Both the position numbers and the translations under genes were made by a program. The notes below the pieces were generated by a model. The model saw only the letters and a program-made list of their open reading frames with translations, was not told the DNA's origin and made no database searches. Of a stretch of DNA of 64,000 nt, positions 19,943 through 28,879 are shown piece by piece (position 1 is the first letter of the stretch; each line of letters starts with the position of its first letter). The stretch is taken from assembly GCF_030238365.1 (NCBI RefSeq), contig NZ_JASSOT010000060.1, positions 17,959 to 81,958 of the forward strand, read 5' to 3'. This DNA is from Lelliottia wanjuensis (lineage in GTDB: Bacteria; Pseudomonadota; Gammaproteobacteria; Enterobacterales; Enterobacteriaceae).

Positions 19943-20163
19943 GAGTACCGATTTGAGTTTCAGCTTCTCCTAATCTTACCTCTTGTTGCTTTAAGCATCT
20001 GGCGTGGTGATTTAATCAGTTGCCAAACAAGCAGGACTACTGAGATAATTTTTAGTCTGACTCTCGCACTATCGCATATGAGGTTTCAGTTCATGTCCTG
20101 CTACGCTGAGTGTCTGCGCAGCGGGGATTACCATTAACGAATAGTCTTAGTAGTACCGAAAAA

Positions 20164-20685
20164 ATGGCAGAGAAACGCAATATCTTTCTGGTTGGGCCTA
20201 TGGGTGCCGGCAAAAGCACTATTGGGCGCCAGTTGGCTCAACAACTCAATATGGAATTTTACGATTCTGATCAAGAGATTGAGAAACGAACCGGAGCTGA
20301 TGTGGGCTGGGTCTTCGATGTAGAAGGCGAAGAAGGTTTCCGTGACCGTGAAGAAAAAGTTATCAATGAACTTACGGAAAAACAGGGCATCGTACTGGCA
20401 ACGGGCGGCGGTTCTGTAAAATCTCGCGAAACTCGTAACCGTCTCTCCGCCCGCGGCGTTGTGGTCTATCTTGAGACGACCATCGAAAAACAGCTGGCAC
20501 GTACGCAGCGCGATAAAAAGCGCCCGTTACTGCAGGTTGAAACGCCTCCACGTGAAGTTCTGGAAGCATTAGCCGGTGAACGCAATCCACTGTACGAAGA
20601 GATTGCGGATGTGACCATTCGTACCGACGATCAGAGCGCTAAAGTGGTTGCAAACCAGATTATTCATATGCTGGAAAGCAACTGA
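20164..20685 (+). CDS. aroK: Shikimate kinase I
   Basis: Phosphorylates shikimate to shikimate 3-phosphate in the chorismate pathway. 173 residues; Walker [10 protein letters not shown] at 11-19, substrate-binding [13 protein letters not shown], the [10 protein letters not shown] lid region, the glycine-rich [13 protein letters not shown] loop, and the QRDKKRPLL lid. The start [11 protein letters not shown] at 20164 is the family N-terminus; 18 upstream codons remain open but are not used. aroB follows after 57 bp, as in E. coli. Confidence 0.99.
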   Translation: MAEKRNIFLVGPMGAGKSTIGRQLAQQLNMEFYDSDQEIEKRTGADVGWVFDVEGEEGFRDREEKVINELTEKQGIVLATGGGSVKSRETRNRLSARGVVVYLETTIEKQLARTQRDKKRPLLQVETPPREVLEALAGERNPLYEEIADVTIRTDDQSAKVVANQIIHMLESN

Positions 20686-20742
20686 TTCTGGCTTTATATA
20701 CACTCGCCCACGGGTATAAGCATTTAAGGTGGATGTCGCGTC

Positions 20743-21831
20743 ATGGAGAGGATTACAGTTACTCTCGGGGAACGTAGTTACCCTATCACCATCGCGGCTG
20801 GCTTGTTTAACGATCCAGCTTCCTTCTTACCACTGAAAGCGGGTGATCAGGCTATGCTTGTCACCAACGAGACTTTGGCTCCGCTTTATCTCGACAAGAT
20901 TCGTCATCTGCTGGAACAGGCAGGTGTGAAGGTCGACAGTGTGATTCTGCCTGATGGCGAGCAGTATAAAAGCCTGGCGGTACTCGATACCGTCTTTACC
21001 GCATTACTGCAAAAACCGCATGGTCGCGATACGACACTCCTTGCCTTAGGCGGTGGTGTTGTTGGCGATCTAACGGGTTTTGCCGCGGCAAGTTATCAGC
21101 GTGGTGTTCGTTTTATTCAAATTCCTACCACGCTATTATCGCAAGTCGATTCCTCTGTTGGCGGCAAAACGGCCGTCAATCACCCGCTTGGCAAAAACAT
21201 GATTGGCGCGTTCTACCAGCCGGCTTCGGTGGTGGTGGATCTCGACTGTCTGAAAACCCTGCCAAAACGCGAGCTGGCCTCCGGGCTGGCAGAAGTGATC
21301 AAATACGGCATTATTCTGGACGGTGAGTTCTTCGCCTGGCTGGAAAAGAACATGGATGCGCTGCTGAACCTCGACGGTCAGGCACTGGCGTACTGCATCC
21401 GCCGTTGTTGTGAGCTGAAAGCAGAAGTCGTTGCAGCAGACGAGCGGGAAACCGGCTTACGTGCTTTACTGAATCTGGGGCATACGTTCGGGCACGCGAT
21501 TGAAGCCGAAATGGGCTACGGCAACTGGCTTCACGGTGAAGCGGTTGCTGCAGGCATGGTGATGGCTGCTCGCACATCCGAACGTTTGGGTCAGTTCACC
21601 AAAGAAGAGACTCAACGTATCATCACGCTGCTGGAGCGCGCGGGTTTACCGGTGACGGGACCACGCGAAATGTCTTCGCAGGCGTATTTACCCCACATGA
21701 TGCGTGATAAAAAAGTATTGGCTGGCGAGATGCGGTTGATTCTCCCGCTGGCAATAGGGAAGAGTGAAATGCGCGGCGGAGTGTCGCACGAAGTGGTTCT
21801 TGGCGCGATTGCTGATTGCCAGCAGGCGTAA
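20743..21831 (+). CDS. aroB: 3-dehydroquinate synthase
   Basis: Converts DAHP to 3-dehydroquinate using NAD and a divalent metal. 362 residues: the NAD-binding [19 protein letters not shown], the [20 protein letters not shown] segment, and the metal ligands in [13 protein letters not shown] and [13 protein letters not shown] (HxxxH) followed by [10 protein letters not shown]. Second gene of the aroKB unit; damX follows after 92 bp. Confidence 0.99.
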   Translation: MERITVTLGERSYPITIAAGLFNDPASFLPLKAGDQAMLVTNETLAPLYLDKIRHLLEQAGVKVDSVILPDGEQYKSLAVLDTVFTALLQKPHGRDTTLLALGGGVVGDLTGFAAASYQRGVRFIQIPTTLLSQVDSSVGGKTAVNHPLGKNMIGAFYQPASVVVDLDCLKTLPKRELASGLAEVIKYGIILDGEFFAWLEKNMDALLNLDGQALAYCIRRCCELKAEVVAADERETGLRALLNLGHTFGHAIEAEMGYGNWLHGEAVAAGMVMAARTSERLGQFTKEETQRIITLLERAGLPVTGPREMSSQAYLPHMMRDKKVLAGEMRLILPLAIGKSEMRGGVSHEVVLGAIADCQQA

Positions 21832-21923
21832 CAACTAGAAAGGTCTGGCTACTGTCAAAGGTAGCTATTTAGATTCAGGTGCAATGCAACGTCGTAAGCA
21901 TGAGCCTTTGAGTGGGGTGTTAA

Positions 21924-23216
21924 ATGGATGAATTCAAACCAGAAGACGAGCTGAAACCCGATCCCAGCGATCGTCGTACTGGTCGTTCTCGTCAATCTTC
22001 AGAACGTGATAACGAGCCGCAGATCAACTTTGACGATGTTGACCTGGATGCAGACGATCGTCGTCCGTCACGTAGCCGCAATGCGCGTGATGAGCGAGAA
22101 GAAGAAGAGGGTTATGAGTCCGAAGAAGATTCAATGGACGAAGAGCCTGTAGAGCGTCGCCCGCGCAAACGTAAAGCGGTAGCCAAAAAACCGGCTTCCC
22201 GTCAGTACATCATGATGGGCCTTGGCGTGTTTGTTCTGCTGCTGTTGATTATCGGCATCGGTTCCGCGCTCAAAGCACCGTCAACGAATTCCACTGAGCA
22301 GACACCTTCCGCCGAAAAGAGCATTAGTCTTTCGGGGAATGATGCTGCCGATCAGGCCAATGGCGCGCAGCCTGCGCCGGGTACGACTTCTGCTGAGCAG
22401 ACTGCGGGTCAGACCGCTAATGCGCCGCAGGATGTCTCCTTGCCGCCGGTTTCCTCGACGCCAACTCAGGGCCAGGCTCCTGCCGCGCCGGAAGGCCAGC
22501 AGCGTGTTGAAGTTCAGGGTGACCTGAATAACGCGCTGACTCAGCCTCAGAGCCAGGATCAGGTGAACAACGTGGTGGCTAGCTCCACGCTGCCAACCGA
22601 GCCTGCAACCGTGGCTCCGATTCGCGGCGGTGCGGCACAACCGCAAACCGCAGCAACGGAAACCAAACCGCGTCAGACTCAGACCCAAACCGCGCCGCGT
22701 CAGGAACGCAAACAGGCTGTGATTGAGCCGAAGCGTGAAACCAAACCGCAGGCAGTCGCGAAAGCACCAGAAACCAAACCTGTTGCTCAGCCTAAGCAGA
22801 CCGAAACCGCAGCCGTGAAAGCGCCTGCGACGACGACGACGGCTCCGAAGGCTACCACCACCGCGCCAGCAGCGACCACCGCACCAGCGGCGACGGCAAC
22901 GGCCAGCGCGGCGACAGCCGGTAAAACGGCGGGCAACGTCGGTTCACTGAAATCTGCGCCATCCAGCAACTACACGCTTCAGTTGAGCAGCTCGTCGAGC
23001 TACGACAACCTGAACGGCTGGGCTAAGAAATCCAATCTGAAAAACTATGTGGTTTATCAGACGACCCGTAACGGACAACCCTGGTATGTGCTGGTAAGCG
23101 GCGTGTACGCCTCGAAAGACGAAGCGAAGCGCGCAGTAGCGACGTTACCTGCGGATGTTCAGGCGAAAAACCCGTGGGCGAAACCGATTCATCAGGTTCA
23201 GGCTGATTTGAAGTAA
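21924..23216 (+). CDS. damX: Cell-division SPOR-domain protein DamX
   Basis: 430 residues. A strongly charged cytoplasmic part (residues 1-93, rich in Asp, Glu and Arg) is followed by a single membrane helix at about 95-116 ([20 protein letters not shown]). A long Gln/Pro/Ala/Thr-rich periplasmic linker follows, then the SPOR domain at about 348-430 ([20 protein letters not shown] ... [15 protein letters not shown]), which binds denuded glycan at the septum. The linker has a low-complexity Ala/Thr run (about 300-335) of the kind that varies in length between strains. dam follows after 67 bp in the same direction. Confidence 0.97.
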   Translation: MDEFKPEDELKPDPSDRRTGRSRQSSERDNEPQINFDDVDLDADDRRPSRSRNARDEREEEEGYESEEDSMDEEPVERRPRKRKAVAKKPASRQYIMMGLGVFVLLLLIIGIGSALKAPSTNSTEQTPSAEKSISLSGNDAADQANGAQPAPGTTSAEQTAGQTANAPQDVSLPPVSSTPTQGQAPAAPEGQQRVEVQGDLNNALTQPQSQDQVNNVVASSTLPTEPATVAPIRGGAAQPQTAATETKPRQTQTQTAPRQERKQAVIEPKRETKPQAVAKAPETKPVAQPKQTETAAVKAPATTTTAPKATTTAPAATTAPAATATASAATAGKTAGNVGSLKSAPSSNYTLQLSSSSSYDNLNGWAKKSNLKNYVVYQTTRNGQPWYVLVSGVYASKDEAKRAVATLPADVQAKNPWAKPIHQVQADLK

Positions 23217-23283
23217 TGGTTAAAGCGCAGGATGCTGTCGGAGCTTTTTCCACAGCCGGAGAAGGTGTAATCAGTTAGTCAGC

Positions 23284-24099
23284 ATGAAAAAAAATCGCGC
23301 TTTTCTAAAATGGGCAGGGGGGAAATACCCCCTGCTCGACGACATTAATAAACACCTGCCGAAAGGCGAGTGTCTTATCGAGCCCTTCGTGGGCGCTGGG
23401 TCGGTGTTCCTGAACACCGACTTTTCTCGCTATATCCTCGCGGATATCAACAGCGATCTCATTACCCTCTACAACATCGTTAAGACTCAGACCGATGAGT
23501 ACATCGATGCGGCGCGTGAGCTCTTTACCCCAGAGAACAACAACCCGGACGCTTACTATCAGTATCGCGCCGAGTTTAACCAGAGCACGGATACTTTCCG
23601 CCGGGCGCAGTTGTTCCTGTATCTGAATCGTCATGGCTACAATGGCCTGTGCCGGTACAACCTGAAGGGTGAGTTCAACGTGCCGTTTGGTCGCTACAAG
23701 CGCCCATACTTCCCGCTGGCCGAGTTGCAGCACTTCGCCGAAAAAGCGCAGAAAGCGGAATTCCACTGCATCTCTTATGAGAAGTGCATGGAAATGGCCA
23801 ACGCGGACTCCGTGGTCTATTGCGATCCGCCGTATGCCCCGCTCTCGGCGACCGCGAACTTCACCGCCTATCACACCAACAGCTTTAGCCCGAAAGAGCA
23901 GGCGCATCTGGCAGAAATGGCGGAAAAGCTGGTCAGTAAGCAAATCACGGTGTTAATTTCGAACCACGACACGCCGGATACCCGCGAGTGGTACAAAGCG
24001 GCGAACGATCGTATTCAGCTTAAAGTGCGGCGCAGCATCAGCAGCAACGGCGGCACGCGTAAAAAGGTGGACGAACTGCTGGCGCTTTATCGCCCCTGA
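23284..24099 (+). CDS. dam: DNA adenine methyltransferase Dam (GATC)
   Basis: Methylates adenine in GATC, guiding mismatch repair, SeqA/DnaA timing and gene regulation. 271 residues (E. coli 278). The SAM-binding motif FLKWAGGKYPL lies at 7-17 with FVGAGSVF at 35-42, and the catalytic DPPY is at 181-184 in the order of an alpha-class enzyme. The first codons contain a run of eight A (ATG AAA AAA AAT), an unusual mononucleotide tract for an essential-type start region. rpe follows 41 bp downstream. Confidence 0.98.
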   Translation: MKKNRAFLKWAGGKYPLLDDINKHLPKGECLIEPFVGAGSVFLNTDFSRYILADINSDLITLYNIVKTQTDEYIDAARELFTPENNNPDAYYQYRAEFNQSTDTFRRAQLFLYLNRHGYNGLCRYNLKGEFNVPFGRYKRPYFPLAELQHFAEKAQKAEFHCISYEKCMEMANADSVVYCDPPYAPLSATANFTAYHTNSFSPKEQAHLAEMAEKLVSKQITVLISNHDTPDTREWYKAANDRIQLKVRRSISSNGGTRKKVDELLALYRP

Positions 24100-24140
24100 G
24101 CCGTTTCGCCCGCCGGTAACTACATTTCAAGGAGATGCGG

Positions 24141-24818
24141 ATGAAACAGTTTTTGATTGCTCCCTCAATTCTGTCGGCCGATTTTGCCCGCCTGGGTGAA
24201 GACACGGCCAAAGCGTTAGCCGCGGGCGCGGATGTGGTCCACTTCGACGTGATGGACAACCACTACGTGCCTAACCTGACCATCGGCCCGATGGTCCTGA
24301 AAGCGCTGCGTAACTACGGCATCACCGCTCCGATTGACGTTCACCTGATGGTGAAGCCGGTCGATCGCATCGTGCCGGATTTTGCCGCAGCCGGTGCCAG
24401 CATCATTACCTTCCATCCCGAAGCCTCCGAGCACGTCGATCGCACGCTGCAGCTGATTAAAGAAAGCGGCTGTAAAGCGGGCCTGGTGTTTAACCCGGCG
24501 ACCCCGCTCAGCTATCTCGATTACGTGATGGATAAGCTCGATGTGATCCTGCTGATGTCCGTGAACCCAGGCTTCGGCGGCCAGTCCTTCATTCCTCAGA
24601 CGCTGGAGAAACTTCGCGAAGTGCGCCGTCGTATTGATGTTTCTGGGTATGACATTCGCCTGGAAGTGGATGGCGGCGTGAAGGTGGATAATATCGGCGA
24701 AATCGCGGCAGCGGGCGCGGATATGTTCGTGGCCGGCTCAGCGATTTTCGGCCAACCGGATTACAAAAAAGTCATCGATGAAATGCGCGGTGAACTGGCA
24801 AAGGTAAGTCATGAATAA
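24141..24818 (+). CDS. rpe: Ribulose-phosphate 3-epimerase
   Basis: Interconverts ribulose 5-phosphate and xylulose 5-phosphate in the pentose phosphate pathway. 225 residues of TIM-barrel type: [14 protein letters not shown], the metal/catalytic [38 protein letters not shown] and LEVDGGVK are all present. The ATG at 24141 follows AAGGAGATGCGG; another ATG two codons upstream is the less likely start. It overlaps gph by 8 bp. Confidence 0.99.
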   Translation: MKQFLIAPSILSADFARLGEDTAKALAAGADVVHFDVMDNHYVPNLTIGPMVLKALRNYGITAPIDVHLMVKPVDRIVPDFAAAGASIITFHPEASEHVDRTLQLIKESGCKAGLVFNPATPLSYLDYVMDKLDVILLMSVNPGFGGQSFIPQTLEKLREVRRRIDVSGYDIRLEVDGGVKVDNIGEIAAAGADMFVAGSAIFGQPDYKKVIDEMRGELAKVSHE

Positions 24819-25572
24819 GTTGCAGGCAATTCGGGGTGTGGCGTTTGACCTCGATGGTACGCTGGTAGACAGCGCGCCAGGTTTAACCAGTGCCGTGGAT
24901 CAGGCGCTGTATGCGCTGGAACTGCCGGTCGCCGGTGAAGAACGCGTGGTAACCTGGATCGGTAACGGCGCAGACGTACTGATGGAACGTGCCCTGACAT
25001 GGGCGCGACAGGAGCGGGCGATTTTGCGCTCTGCGCAGGGCAAACCCGGCGTTGACCATGCGGATATCCCGCAGGACGAACAGCTGCGCGTCCTGCGTAA
25101 GTTGTTCAACCGTTACTATGAAGAGACGGTAGAAGAGGGCAGTTTCCTGTTTCCGGACGTGGTCGAAACGCTTAGCGCCTTGCATTCCAACGGTATGCCG
25201 CTGGCGCTGGTGACCAACAAACCAACGCCGTTTGTCGCCCCGCTGCTTGAAGCGCTCGACATCGCGAAGTACTTCTCCGTGATCGTCGGTGGCGATGACG
25301 TCCAGAACAAAAAGCCGCACCCGGAACCGATCTTACTGGTGGCCGGAAAACTGTCATTAGCGCCTGAACAGCTGCTCTTTGTCGGCGATTCGCGTAATGA
25401 TATTCTGGCGGCCAAAGCGGCAGGGTCTCCTTCCGTTGGCTTAACCTACGGCTACAACTACGGGGAAGCCATCACGCTGAGTGAGCCGGACGTGGTGTTC
25501 GATCACTTCAAAGATTTACTGCCCGCACTCGGGCTTTCGCACAGTGAACATCAGGAATCGAAAAATGACTAA
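24811..25572 (+). CDS. gph: Phosphoglycolate phosphatase (HAD family)
   Basis: 253 residues. HAD motif [13 protein letters not shown] has the nucleophile Asp13 and Asp15. Motif II is LALVTNKP, motif III the Lys in [10 protein letters not shown], and motif [19 protein letters not shown]. It removes 2-phosphoglycolate, including that from repair of DNA 3'-phosphoglycolate ends. It overlaps rpe by 8 bp and trpS by 8 bp, so rpe-gph-trpS are translationally linked. Confidence 0.97.
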   Translation: MNKLQAIRGVAFDLDGTLVDSAPGLTSAVDQALYALELPVAGEERVVTWIGNGADVLMERALTWARQERAILRSAQGKPGVDHADIPQDEQLRVLRKLFNRYYEETVEEGSFLFPDVVETLSALHSNGMPLALVTNKPTPFVAPLLEALDIAKYFSVIVGGDDVQNKKPHPEPILLVAGKLSLAPEQLLFVGDSRNDILAAKAAGSPSVGLTYGYNYGEAITLSEPDVVFDHFKDLLPALGLSHSEHQESKND

Positions 25573-26569
25573 GCCCATCGTATTTAGTGGCGCACAGCCT
25601 TCAGGTGAATTGACCATTGGTAACTACATGGGTGCGTTACGTCAGTGGGTCAACATGCAGGATGATTATCACTGCATCTACTGCATCGTGGATTTACACG
25701 CGATTACCGCGCGTCAGGATCCGGAAAAACTGCGCAAAGCGACGCTGGATACGCTGGCGCTGTACCTGGCCTGCGGTATCGATCCTGAGAAAAGCACCAT
25801 CTTCGTACAGTCTCACGTGCCGGAACATGCTCAGCTGGGCTGGGCACTGAACTGCTACACCTATTTCGGTGAGCTGAGCCGCATGACCCAGTTCAAAGAC
25901 AAATCCGCACGCTACTCCGAAAACATCAACGCCGGTCTGTTTGACTACCCGGTGCTGATGGCGGCTGACATTCTGCTGTATCAGACCAACCAGGTGCCGG
26001 TGGGTGAAGACCAGAAACAGCACCTTGAGCTGAGCCGCGATATCGCCCAGCGCTTCAACGCCATTTATGGCGATATCTTCAAAGTGCCAGAGCCGTTCAT
26101 TCCGAAATCCGGCGCGCGCGTGATGTCTCTGCTTGAGCCGACCAAGAAGATGTCCAAGTCTGACGATAACCGCAACAACGTGATCGGCCTGCTGGAAGAT
26201 CCGAAAGCGGTGGTTAAAAAGCTCAAACGTGCGGTGACCGATTCCGATGAGCCGCCTGTCGTGCGCTACGACGTGCAGAACAAAGCGGGTGTCTCCAACC
26301 TGCTGGATATCCTCTCCGGTGTCACCGGGCAGAGCATTCCTGAGCTCGAGCAGCACTTCGAAGGCAAAATGTATGGTCATCTGAAGGGTGAAGTGGCTGA
26401 CGCCGTTTCCGGCATGCTGACCGACCTGCAGGAGCGCTATCACCGTTTCCGTAATGACGAAGCTTTCCTGAACCAGGTGATGCGCGACGGCGCGGACAAA
26501 GCCAGCGCACGTGCGTCTGAAACCCTGAAAGCGGTGTACCAGGCGATTGGGTTTGTGGGTAAGCCTTAA
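25565..26569 (+). CDS. trpS: Tryptophanyl-tRNA synthetase
   Basis: Class I synthetase, 334 residues, identical in length to E. coli TrpS. The HIGH-like motif is in [13 protein letters not shown] (about residues 9-21), the KMSKS motif in [13 protein letters not shown] (about 195). The start [11 protein letters not shown] at 25565 overlaps the gph stop; the long upstream extension of the open frame lies inside gph and is not used. A REP pair and a strong terminator follow. Confidence 0.99.
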   Translation: MTKPIVFSGAQPSGELTIGNYMGALRQWVNMQDDYHCIYCIVDLHAITARQDPEKLRKATLDTLALYLACGIDPEKSTIFVQSHVPEHAQLGWALNCYTYFGELSRMTQFKDKSARYSENINAGLFDYPVLMAADILLYQTNQVPVGEDQKQHLELSRDIAQRFNAIYGDIFKVPEPFIPKSGARVMSLLEPTKKMSKSDDNRNNVIGLLEDPKAVVKKLKRAVTDSDEPPVVRYDVQNKAGVSNLLDILSGVTGQSIPELEQHFEGKMYGHLKGEVADAVSGMLTDLQERYHRFRNDEAFLNQVMRDGADKASARASETLKAVYQAIGFVGKP

Positions 26570-26575
26570 TGCTAT

Positions 26576-26651
26576 TGCCGGGTGGCGCTAGCGCTTACCC
26601 GGCCTACGAAACACATAGGTAGGCCGGGTAAGGCGTAGCCGCCACCCGGCA
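26576..26651. repeat. BIME-type pair of REP elements downstream of trpS
   Basis: Two REP units in inverted orientation: TGCCGGGTGGCGCTAGCGCT-type (26576-26607) and GTAGGCCGGGTAAGGCGTAG-type (26619-26651). They are joined by a short AT-rich spacer and able to pair with each other. It starts 6 bp after the trpS stop, a typical REP position at a 3' end. Confidence 0.9.
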
Positions 26652-26672
26652 TAAAAACCGCACCCCACCCAT

Positions 26673-26701
26673 AAAAAAACCGGGAATTTCCCGGTTTTTT
26701 T
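26673..26701. terminator. Bidirectional terminator between trpS and yhfL
   Basis: CCGGGA-ATT-TCCCGG (26680-26694) is flanked by seven A on the left and seven T on the right. The hairpin is therefore a complete intrinsic terminator on both strands, serving trpS and the convergent yhfL. Confidence 0.94.
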
Positions 26702-26716
26702 GTACCTGCAAAAGAC

Positions 26717-26890
26717 TTACGGCTGTTCCGCCGCCGGGCCGCAGCCGCCGATCATTTTAGAGATCGAGATCGCAGGGTGCAGGAAGTAGTCGTAGCTACA
26801 GGTGTTTTTGGTGTTTTGAACGTGACCGGTGCAAGCCGTCAAAGTCGATAACAGGCCCACTAAAACCGCGGCCTTTGCCAGTTTAAACAT
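26717..26890 (-). CDS. yhfL: Small lipoprotein YhfL
   Basis: A 57-residue ORF starting MFKLAKAAVLVGLL. A signal peptide ends in a lipobox (LTAC, Cys20 as the lipidated residue). The mature part has NTCSYDYFLHPAISISKMI and GGCGPAAEQP, the same pattern (CSYDY, LHPAISISK, GGCGP) I know from E. coli YhfL. The ATG at 26890 is preceded by AAGGAAAG. It lies between cysG and trpS as in E. coli. Two further cysteines (Cys31 and Cys50) could form a disulfide. Function unknown; probable outer- or inner-membrane lipoprotein. Confidence 0.9.
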   Translation of the reverse strand: MFKLAKAAVLVGLLSTLTACTGHVQNTKNTCSYDYFLHPAISISKMIGGCGPAAEQP

Positions 26891-26990
26891 ACACTTTCCT
26901 TGTAATGGAGCATTTCTTTTGGATGTACAACGAGGGAATAATGGAAAAATCCATTGCGCAGGCGGTATGTTATCGGCAGGCGTAAGACGG

Positions 26991-27014
26991 GAGTAGTCCA
27001 GTTAAGGACTACTC
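26991..27014. terminator. Hairpin downstream of cysG
   Basis: A perfect 9-bp stem GAGTAGTCC/GGACTACTC with a 6-nt loop lies 26 bp beyond the cysG stop codon. On the minus strand it is followed by CCGTCTT, so the U-run is weak. It probably ends the nir/cysG transcript or protects its end. Confidence 0.55.
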
Positions 27015-27039
27015 TTTGAAGAGAGATTATGCAGAGAAA

Positions 27040-28413
27040 TTAATGGTTTGAGAACCAGTTCAGCTTCTCGCGCAGCTCGACCACGCGGCCGACAATAATC
27101 AGCGCCGGGCTTTCGACCTGCTGCGCCAGTTCGCCCAATTCTGTCAGCACGCCGCTCACGACGCGCTGTTTGATGGCGGTGCCGTTTTCCACCAGCGCCA
27201 CCGGCATATCGCTTTGCATCCCGTGTTCCAGCAGTTTTTCCTGAATGGTCGCCGCCTGGTTCAGCCCCATGTAGAACACCAGCGTCTGTTTTTCCGCGGC
27301 CAGGTTATGCCAGTCCAGCTCGCTGCCGGTTTTCAGGTGGCCCGTCACCAGGCGCACGCTCTGGGCGTAATCACGATGTGTCAGCGGAATGCCGGAGTAG
27401 GCCGAGCAGCCAGAAGCGGCGGTAATACCGGGAACGACGGAGAAAGGAATACCCGCGTTACACAGGGTTTCCAGCTCTTCGCCACCGCGTCCAAAGATAA
27501 AGGGATCGCCACCCTTGAGGCGCACCACGCGTTTCCCTTTTTGCGCTTCGCGCAGCAGGATCTGGTTGATCTCCTCCTGCGGTACGCAGTGATATCCGGC
27601 GCGCTTGCCGACGAAGACGCGATCGGCGTCGCGGCGCACCAGATTCATAATGTCATCGGAGACCAGGCGATCGTAGACCACGATATCCGCCTGCTGGATC
27701 TGCTGCAGCCCCTTCAGGGTCAGTAAACCCGCGTCACCCGGCCCTGCGCCGACCAGCACCACTTCACCGCGATGGTCCAGCGGCTCGGTCAGCAGACGCT
27801 CGGTGCTCTCTTCAATCGCTTTCTGATCCTGATTCGCCAGCGATTGCGCCAGGCGATCGTTGACGAAGAATTTTTCCCAGAAGCGGCGGCGTTCTCCCAC
27901 GGTGGCGAAGGTTTTCTTCACTCGTGAACGCAGCTGCCCCGCGTAGTGAGCGACCTGACCAAGATGCTGAGGCAAAATCGCTTCCAGTTTTTCGCGCAGC
28001 AAACGGGCCAGCACCGGGGAGGTCCCGCCGGAGGATACGGCCACCATCAGCGGCGAGCGGTCGATAATCGACGGCATGATAAAGCTGGCTTCTTTTGGCG
28101 CATCCACCACGTTGCAGAATATACGGCGGGTTTCGCAGGCATCGCTGACGCGCTGGTTCACTGCGTCATTATCCGTCGCGGCGATGGTCAGCCAGCAGGT
28201 GTCGAGCAGCGTTTCGTCGAACTCGCCCTGCACCAGCGTGAGCATCCCTTCTTGCGCCCAGACGGTAAACTGCGGGTCGAAGGCGAGGGCGTTCACCGTC
28301 AGTCGGGCACCGGCCTCTAACAGCAGGCGCGCTTTGCGTTCAGCGACATCGCCACCGCCCACCAGCAGGCAGTCGCGGTTGCGTAATTGACAGAAAATCG
28401 GCAGGTGATCCAC
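27040..28413 (-). CDS. cysG: Siroheme synthase CysG (trifunctional)
   Basis: Makes siroheme from uroporphyrinogen III, the cofactor of NirB and sulfite reductase. From the GTG at 28413 it is 457 residues, the E. coli length. The N-terminal precorrin-2 dehydrogenase/ferrochelatase module begins [20 protein letters not shown] with the NAD-binding [10 protein letters not shown]. The C-terminal methyltransferase module begins [17 protein letters not shown] and has [24 protein letters not shown] precedes the GTG. The open frame extends 28 codons further upstream without family support. In E. coli nirC separates nirD and cysG; here only a 139-bp spacer does. Confidence 0.98.
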   Translation of the reverse strand: MDHLPIFCQLRNRDCLLVGGGDVAERKARLLLEAGARLTVNALAFDPQFTVWAQEGMLTLVQGEFDETLLDTCWLTIAATDNDAVNQRVSDACETRRIFCNVVDAPKEASFIMPSIIDRSPLMVAVSSGGTSPVLARLLREKLEAILPQHLGQVAHYAGQLRSRVKKTFATVGERRRFWEKFFVNDRLAQSLANQDQKAIEESTERLLTEPLDHRGEVVLVGAGPGDAGLLTLKGLQQIQQADIVVYDRLVSDDIMNLVRRDADRVFVGKRAGYHCVPQEEINQILLREAQKGKRVVRLKGGDPFIFGRGGEELETLCNAGIPFSVVPGITAASGCSAYSGIPLTHRDYAQSVRLVTGHLKTGSELDWHNLAAEKQTLVFYMGLNQAATIQEKLLEHGMQSDMPVALVENGTAIKQRVVSGVLTELGELAQQVESPALIIVGRVVELREKLNWFSNH

Positions 28414-28520
28414 GACATTACCTCTCAGGGGTGAACAGTTGCGATGATTACCGGAGTCGGACGCTCCGCTTTTTGAGTAGCATACCCGTAACGACAAAAG
28501 TCATACAGAAATTGGTGACG

Positions 28521-28549
28521 CTCACGGGAGGCGTTGCGCCTCCCGTGAG
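28521..28549. terminator. Perfect hairpin between nirD and cysG
   Basis: The 13-bp stem CTCACGGGAGGCG/CGCCTCCCGTGAG with loop TTG lies 3 bp beyond the nirD stop codon. There is no U-run on the minus strand. It sits where nirC is found in E. coli. It may reduce read-through from nirBD into cysG or act as an mRNA 3' barrier. Confidence 0.65.
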
Positions 28550-28552
28550 GAG

Positions 28553-28879
28553 TTAGCCTTTCAGCTGCACCTGGCCGTCTTTGACGCGGACGTCGTAGTG
28601 CTTCACGGAATGACTATCATCTTCCATGCAGTGCCCGTCGGTGAGACGGAAACGCTGCTTTTTCAGCGGGCTGGCAACCCACAGTTCGCCCTGATGTTCA
28701 GCGATCAGGCCGCGAGACAACACGCTGGCCTCAAAGAACGGGTCGATGTTGCTGATGGCGAAAACCTGTTCGTCGTGGCGCGGGCGGAAGATTGCCACGT
28801 GCTCGTTGCCCAGCAGCGCACAGACGCCGGTTGCCGGAATGATGTCGTCGATTTTGCAGATGTTTACCCACTGGCTCAT
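28553..28879 (-). CDS. nirD: Nitrite reductase (NADH) small subunit
   Basis: 108 residues, same length as E. coli NirD. It has a Rieske-like fold without the iron-sulfur ligands, as usual for this family. The start overlaps nirB by 4 bp (ATGA), so the subunits are translationally coupled. It pairs with NirB in the cytoplasmic siroheme nitrite reductase that makes ammonium from nitrite. Confidence 0.97.
   Translation of the reverse strand: MSQWVNICKIDDIIPATGVCALLGNEHVAIFRPRHDEQVFAISNIDPFFEASVLSRGLIAEHQGELWVASPLKKQRFRLTDGHCMEDDSHSVKHYDVRVKDGQVQLKG

Noticed and set aside
19853..20137. 94-codon frame in the hofQ-aroK spacer
   Set aside because: Starts inside hofQ, has no family resemblance and covers the likely aroK promoter.
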